A stretch of 13,089 bases of DNA from Coemansia sp. RSA 922 (Eukaryota > Kickxellomycota > Kickxellomycetes > Kickxellales > Kickxellaceae): NCBI GenBank assembly GCA_027577415.1, contig JANBQS010000719.1, positions 1 to 13,089 on the forward strand, written 5' to 3'. This document shows positions 9,759 to 13,089 of this stretch, piece by piece; the first letter of the stretch is position 1, and each line of letters opens with the position of its first letter. Both the position numbers and the translations under genes were made by a program. The notes under the pieces were generated by a model. The model saw nothing but the letters and a program-made list of their open reading frames with translations, was not told the DNA's origin and ran no database searches.

Positions 9759-10676
9759 TCACGGAATCCGCTGCGATGCTATTTGCTTAGGAGCGGCCTG
9801 TGAGAAGCAGTCATCATCGACATAGAGAATTTGGAACTGTTTAGATCTCCGCGTACGTCCAAGCGGCAACTTGAATTTCGACAGCTTCACGGGCCCACCT
9901 GGCGCCACATCAACATCAGGATCAAACACTAGGAGACAAACGTCATCCGACAAATCGACTCCAACCACCGTACGACTATGCCCCTGGTGCTGCATATATA
10001 GTGGATGTTTATTGGCAAACCTCTCGCCAGTGGCGGTGAAGTAGTCGACGACCCAAGAAAACAAAGCCGAGTGACTGCCGTCCGCAGCTGTCGCGCAGTG
10101 GAAATCGACGATATGCGAGCGTACGCCCAAATGAGCTAAAATACAATAAATCTCCGTAGTACCAATCCATTTTCTCGTTCCCATTGCTCGGTGATCCAGC
10201 TGATCAGCACCATCACGGTCATAGCCGTCACGCCACGACAGTTCCAGCATCTCCTGTAGCTGTCGGACTTGCGGCACTGTCTCCGTCGGCATACGACTAA
10301 CGGGTGCTTGGTGCATTAGACTGGAGATTAGCATTTGGCAGTTGCGGTACCCGCATCCCCAGCCGCGATCAGATATAGTGGTGTTGAATAGTAGCGTGGA
10401 CGGGTTACAGAGCAATATGGACTGCTCGGCTTGGGTCAAGGCGGACAGTTGGCTGGTGCTGAAGCGGTGGTTGTCGGAAAGGTGGCCGGTGGCAATACCT
10501 CGTTCGTGGAAAAAGTTTTTGATCTGTTGTAGACGCCGATGTTTGCGCTTAGACTTTTCCAATAGTGGTCCCTGGCTGACTTCTTCAGTGCCGCTGCCTC
10601 GGCCACCGCGAGGCTGGGTACTACTGTCGTTGTCTTCAGAATCGCCGGTCAGATCGACTATTTTTTGTGGTTGCAT
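9759..10676 (-). CDS. C78-family cysteine peptidase, ZUP1/Mug105-like
   Basis: A single exon encodes 305 residues. The catalytic pattern is intact: C108 in DRGWGCGYRN, H233 in QHQGHSRT and D252 in VFDPD, matching the Cys/His/Asp triad of the ZUP1 (ZUFSP) branch of peptidase family C78. WIGTTEIY at 170-177, SHIVDFH at 187-193 and KQFQILYV at 279-286 also fit, so the catalytic domain looks complete. Human ZUP1 and fission yeast Mug105 belong to this branch and cleave K63-linked ubiquitin chains; that specificity is inferred here, and activity on a UFM1-like modifier is the alternative. The N-terminal zinc fingers of human ZUP1 are missing. Instead, residues 6-17 (IVDLT followed by acidic residues and Ser) look like a SUMO-interaction motif, and residues 40-48 are basic and may be a nuclear signal. 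The start is the only Met before the domain with room for this N-terminus. It is divergent from SEC59. Confidence 0.88.
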   Translation of the reverse strand: MQPQKIVDLTGDSEDNDSSTQPRGGRGSGTEEVSQGPLLEKSKRKHRRLQQIKNFFHERGIATGHLSDNHRFSTSQLSALTQAEQSILLCNPSTLLFNTTISDRGWGCGYRNCQMLISSLMHQAPVSRMPTETVPQVRQLQEMLELSWRDGYDRDGADQLDHRAMGTRKWIGTTEIYCILAHLGVRSHIVDFHCATAADGSHSALFSWVVDYFTATGERFANKHPLYMQHQGHSRTVVGVDLSDDVCLLVFDPDVDVAPGGPVKLSKFKLPLGRTRRSKQFQILYVDDDCFSQAAPKQIASQRIP

Positions 10677-10934
10677 CAGAAAAAAAAAGGTTAATATAGA
10701 TGTAAGATATATTCTTTCTTGAGAAAAGAGAAAAAGAAAAAAAGAAAACCGGTGAAGCAGAAAGGCCTAGACGGTGGGTGGCACACAAATATTCGCCGCG
10801 GTTGGTCCGTGCGTCTGGACTGGCTCGACTCGATTCACTTGTATTGAGTAGTTGTGGCACGCCAGAAAATGGGGTGATTCCTCCGTCTTCACGCATTTTT
10901 AATATTTCTTACTATATAATATTTCCAGTTCCTA
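10677..10934. promoter_or_regulatory. Divergent promoter between the C78 peptidase and SEC59
   Basis: This 258-bp gap separates two outward-facing start codons. Each end is AT-rich with a TATA-like element close to its gene: TATATTAA on the minus strand near 10692-10699 and TATATAAT on the plus strand near 10913-10920. The plus one is only about 15-22 bp from the SEC59 ATG, so it may not position initiation, or the leader is very short. The middle (about 10745-10880) is GC-richer. AATATTTC occurs twice (10901-10908 and 10918-10925). GTGGCAC occurs twice (near 10778 and 10855). No gene was seen. Confidence 0.45.
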
Positions 10935-12575
10935 ATGACTGGCGATAACTGCGGCGGTGCTAGTCGCCATCGCCGTCAACGACTATTCTACGAGGCGTGT
11001 ATTCCAGCCCTGCTACTCACCTTGCTTGCATGTCGTTACGGCGTGCCTCCCAGCAGTAATAGCACCGTGCTGTGCGCGGTAGCCCTTGCTCTCTCGCTAT
11101 CGTCGTTGGTGCTCCGGCTGGTCTGGAGCAGCAAAGACAGCATCCAACCACATGTGTATAGACCTGGAGCTGATGACGGCGCAGTGTGGGGCAGCCTTTT
11201 AGTACCAATATCAGTACTCGCCACTAGCGTTGGGGCAGAGGCTGGCATGGAGGCGATTCGTCTACACCCGGCCATAGTCCTTTCCCTGGACATGTCAGCA
11301 ACATTCACAGCTCACTACCAGTGGTCGCGTATAGGGAAGACCGCCCTTTACGCTGAAGCATCCTGCTTCATATGGATGCTCTGGCTAGCATGCACTGTGG
11401 CGGTCGGCTATGCTGGCAAGTCGGCGTTTGGCGATGCCTTCGGTCTAACACAAGCAATCGCCGTGCTTTTGATAGTCTCCGCTGCGCAGCATATGTGGAG
11501 GAATGAGATTCTAAGGAGCTTGCCGCGCAGTTTTACGATGGGCGAAGCTGCAGTGTTCGCCCAGGGTCTGACTCTGGTTGCAGTGGATTTTGCTATACAG
11601 ATAGGCTACAGACTACGGAGCGATGAGTCGGACAGTGCTTACTGGGAGTCGAATATGCACGTTTTGTGCTTAGAAGCCGTCGTTCTTGGTCTGTGGATGG
11701 CGGGCAGCGTGCTGGCGCGCGTAATGGCTACTGGCGTGCTTGGGAAGCGGGCGCGTAGGGGCATCCCGGGGCTAACAGTGCTTGGCTCAGTGCTTGGCGG
11801 ATTTGGAGTGCTGGCGCTGGCGCTAGTATCGTACATCTCGCAGATCAACCCTGTCCGCTGGATACTTGCCACAGCCTTCGGCTCAGCCGCGCATATCGCC
11901 GTACTGGCATACTGGGTCGCTCTGCTCGCCGTGGCAGGCGCCATATACGCAGTGGCTCAGGGCGACGTATCCGAAAGCACAAAGTTTATGCTCCACGTTA
12001 AGCGCAAGTCGTACCACGTCTTGGCTGCCCTAATGTTTGTGCCTGGGTGGGTGTATGCGCGTCCGCTTTTATACATGAGCTTTGCCGTAGCCGCTGCATG
12101 CTTCGTAGTGGCTGAATGTATGCGGGCCTTGGATCTGGGACCCTGCAGCACGTCCATCGATGGGTTTATGCGCCGCTTCATCGATTACCGAGACGCAGGG
12201 CCTGTAGTCACCGCTCACTTTTACTTGCTACTCGGATGCGCACTGCCCGTGTGGCTGGGCCACGACTCTGTGGCTAGTCTGGCTGGCGTGCTGTCGCTGG
12301 GCGTGGCTGACACTGCCGCCTCGTTGGTGGGCATGAAGCTGGGCCGTGTGAGGTGGCCAGGCACGACCAAGACAGTCGAGGGCACTGTTGCGTTCTGCCT
12401 TAGTCTGCTGGCAGCCATTGGCGTTGTTCTGCAGCTGAAAGGTGACGTGGGCGTAGGCTGGTACTGGTATGCCCAGGTGTCGGTGGTAGTGGGAGTGCTG
12501 GAGGCATGGACTGAGCAGAATGACAACTTGGTCGTCCCGCTGTGCATGTACGCGCTTATGCAGGCATTGTCTTGA
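10935..12575 (+). CDS. SEC59: Dolichol kinase
   Basis: A single exon encodes 546 residues (yeast Sec59 has 519). The enzyme uses CTP to phosphorylate dolichol at the ER membrane, supplying dolichyl phosphate for N-glycosylation, GPI anchors and O-mannosylation. The protein is strongly hydrophobic with roughly a dozen or more membrane segments (for example about 20-34, 44-63, 85-103, 142-160 and 170-184). The family signature is in the C-terminal third: HVKRKSYH at 354-361, FIDYRD at 415-420, D459-T-A-A, the Gly-rich KTVEGT segment (K479 to T484) that belongs to the CTP-binding loop region, and TEQNDNLVVPL at 526-536. The first ATG is used because an in-frame TAA lies at 10917-10919 and the next Met is residue 105, which would remove the first membrane segments. 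The -3 base is C, a weak context. The variable N-terminal half is typical of the family. Confidence 0.93.
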   Translation: MTGDNCGGASRHRRQRLFYEACIPALLLTLLACRYGVPPSSNSTVLCAVALALSLSSLVLRLVWSSKDSIQPHVYRPGADDGAVWGSLLVPISVLATSVGAEAGMEAIRLHPAIVLSLDMSATFTAHYQWSRIGKTALYAEASCFIWMLWLACTVAVGYAGKSAFGDAFGLTQAIAVLLIVSAAQHMWRNEILRSLPRSFTMGEAAVFAQGLTLVAVDFAIQIGYRLRSDESDSAYWESNMHVLCLEAVVLGLWMAGSVLARVMATGVLGKRARRGIPGLTVLGSVLGGFGVLALALVSYISQINPVRWILATAFGSAAHIAVLAYWVALLAVAGAIYAVAQGDVSESTKFMLHVKRKSYHVLAALMFVPGWVYARPLLYMSFAVAAACFVVAECMRALDLGPCSTSIDGFMRRFIDYRDAGPVVTAHFYLLLGCALPVWLGHDSVASLAGVLSLGVADTAASLVGMKLGRVRWPGTTKTVEGTVAFCLSLLAAIGVVLQLKGDVGVGWYWYAQVSVVVGVLEAWTEQNDNLVVPLCMYALMQALS

Positions 12576-12781
12576 GGCTTTACGCATGGAGCTTAAGGGT
12601 TTCGCTTAGAAGTCTAGAGGCTTTTGGTGCTTTCTAGCGCTTTCTGGTCTTTTTTTTCCACCATCCCCCAAAAACATGCTCTGATGGGGAAGCTTTCGGA
12701 TGAGGGGCGGGTGGAAGCTCATGGATCTTTTTTGTAGATTCCATGGGCCAAAAAGGCGTCAAAGAAAAAAAAGGCGCCCAA

Positions 12782-12796
12782 TGAAGATTCTAGATG
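12782..12796 (+). promoter_or_regulatory. Heat-shock element candidate
   Basis: TGAAG-ATTCT-AGATG reads as three alternating 5-bp units of the HSF site (nGAAn, nTTCn, nGAAn); the first two are perfect and the third has GAT in place of GAA. It lies about 42 bp upstream of the TATA box of an Hsp70 gene, the expected place. A weaker copy in the same phase (GGAAG-CTTTC-GGATG) is at 12688-12702. Confidence 0.6.
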
Positions 12797-12814
12797 CTGC
12801 GAGAAATGGAAAGA

Positions 12815-12826
12815 ACATGCGCATGT
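12815..12826. repeat. 12-bp perfect palindrome ACATGCGCATGT
   Basis: The sequence equals its own reverse complement over 12 bp. It sits between the heat-shock element and the TATA box of the Hsp70 gene, ending 11 bp before the TATA. It could bind a dimeric factor; I do not recognise the factor. Confidence 0.6.
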
Positions 12827-12837
12827 GTGGGCGGGCG

Positions 12838-12844
12838 TATAAAA
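12838..12844 (+). promoter_or_regulatory. TATA box of Hsp70
   Basis: A consensus TATAAAA within GGGCGTATAAAAGACC. It is 185 bp upstream of the Hsp70 ATG, which predicts a leader of about 150 nt if initiation occurs roughly 30 bp downstream. That leader is pyrimidine-rich and free of ATG. Confidence 0.7.
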
Positions 12845-13028
12845 GACCACATCCCCTCCCAACTTTTGCCTCTAGTCTTTTTTCGTTTCTTGTATTCACT
12901 ACATTTTTTTTCTCACTTTTTTTTGCTCTCTTTAAATATTTTTCTTCTTCTGACGGGCCATTAGCTCTCGCTAACGAACACACTTCTTGTTTTATATAAC
13001 ACCGCATTTTTGAAAAAGTTTTACAACC

Positions 13029-13089
13029 ATGGGCAAAGCTGTTGGTATCGATTTGGGCACTACCTACTCTTGCGTCGCTGTCTGGGTAA
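13029..13089 (+). CDS. HSP70: Cytosolic Hsp70 (SSA type), 5' end only
   Basis: The first 19 codons read MGKAVGIDLGTTYSCVAVW, the invariant start of cytosolic Hsp70 and the first phosphate-binding loop (IDLGTTYS) of the ATPase domain. The Hsp70 ATPase drives cycles of peptide binding and release in protein folding. The gene is cut by the window edge. The last four bases are GTAA: they could be a Val codon plus the first base of the Asn that follows in the family (x-N-D-R), or a GT intron donor after TGG. The sequence cannot decide between these. Lack of a signal peptide argues against an ER or mitochondrial form. The heat-shock-type promoter upstream fits an inducible or strongly expressed copy. 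Confidence 0.93.
   Translation, partial: MGKAVGIDLGTTYSCVAVWV

Larger units (their letters stand above)
12576..13028 (+). promoter_or_regulatory. SEC59 3' end and heat-shock-type promoter of Hsp70
   Basis: I see no gene in this 453-bp interval. The first part (to about 12660) is the SEC59 3' region, with T-rich runs. The rest looks like a stress promoter: two 5-bp-phased heat-shock element candidates (12688-12702, degenerate, and 12782-12796), an AGGGG stress element near 12702-12707, a palindrome at 12815-12826, a GC-rich GGGCGGGCG and a TATA box at 12838-12844. From about 12870 to 12950 the DNA is T/C-rich, as in leaders of strongly expressed fungal genes. The stretch from TATA to the ATG has no upstream ATG, and the Hsp70 ATG has A at -3 and G at +4. 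Confidence 0.65.

Noticed and set aside
10777..10785. GGTGGCACA resembling the proteasome control element (GGTGGCAAA) in the peptidase promoter
   Set aside because: One mismatch in nine bases and a single copy; attractive for a ubiquitin peptidase but too weak to claim.
12700..12999. Plus-strand 99-codon frame before Hsp70
   Set aside because: It spans the TATA box and the T-rich leader, and its start lies upstream of the likely transcription start; the Phe/Ser-rich end simply translates the T/C tract.

Overview
This window looks like a compact fungal nuclear genome. The genes sit on both strands with 100-450 bp spacers, and the three introns I can place are short (74, 260 and 122 nt) with GT...TAG ends. 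Start codons are preceded by pyrimidine-rich leaders and TATA-like elements. The gene set is fungal: fused NADH-type glutamate synthase, dolichol kinase, a stand-alone RIB2-type deaminase and a cytosolic Hsp70. Low intron density, GC-rich coding DNA and AT-rich spacers would fit an early-diverging filamentous fungus (Zoopagomycota or Mucoromycota grade), but that placement is a guess and no marker in the window settles it.

Layout: 1-444 is non-coding, with a purine block followed by a long T/C-rich promoter. 445-1034 (+) is a two-exon RIB2/DRAP-type deaminase. It converges, with about 100 bp between stops, on 1138-3059 (-), a two-exon triple-KH protein of the FUBP/KSRP type. Upstream of that gene and on the same strand lies 3211-9440 (-), a two-exon GLT1 glutamate synthase of 2035 residues. 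9441-9758 is the GLT1 promoter. 9759-10676 (-) is a C78 peptidase of the ZUP1/Mug105 type. It shares a 258 bp divergent promoter with 10935-12575 (+), dolichol kinase SEC59. 12576-13028 holds a heat-shock-type promoter driving an Hsp70 gene, of which only the first 20 codons are inside the window (13029 onward).

The genes do not form a pathway: riboflavin synthesis, RNA binding, nitrogen assimilation, ubiquitin signalling, N-glycosylation and chaperoning are unrelated housekeeping roles. I found no mobile element, CRISPR array, tRNA, rRNA or clear secondary-metabolite cluster, and no convincing new multi-gene system. The points most worth a second look are local: a catalytic motif with one extra residue in the deaminase (HAAE where HAE is expected), a probable SUMO-interaction motif on the C78 peptidase, a UG-rich FUSE-like intron inside the FUBP-like gene itself, clustered nitrogen/amino-acid control motifs upstream of GLT1, and a 12-bp perfect palindrome between the heat-shock element and the TATA box of the Hsp70 gene. 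All splice junctions were inferred by eye from frame continuity and family alignment recalled from memory; none has been tested against RNA data.
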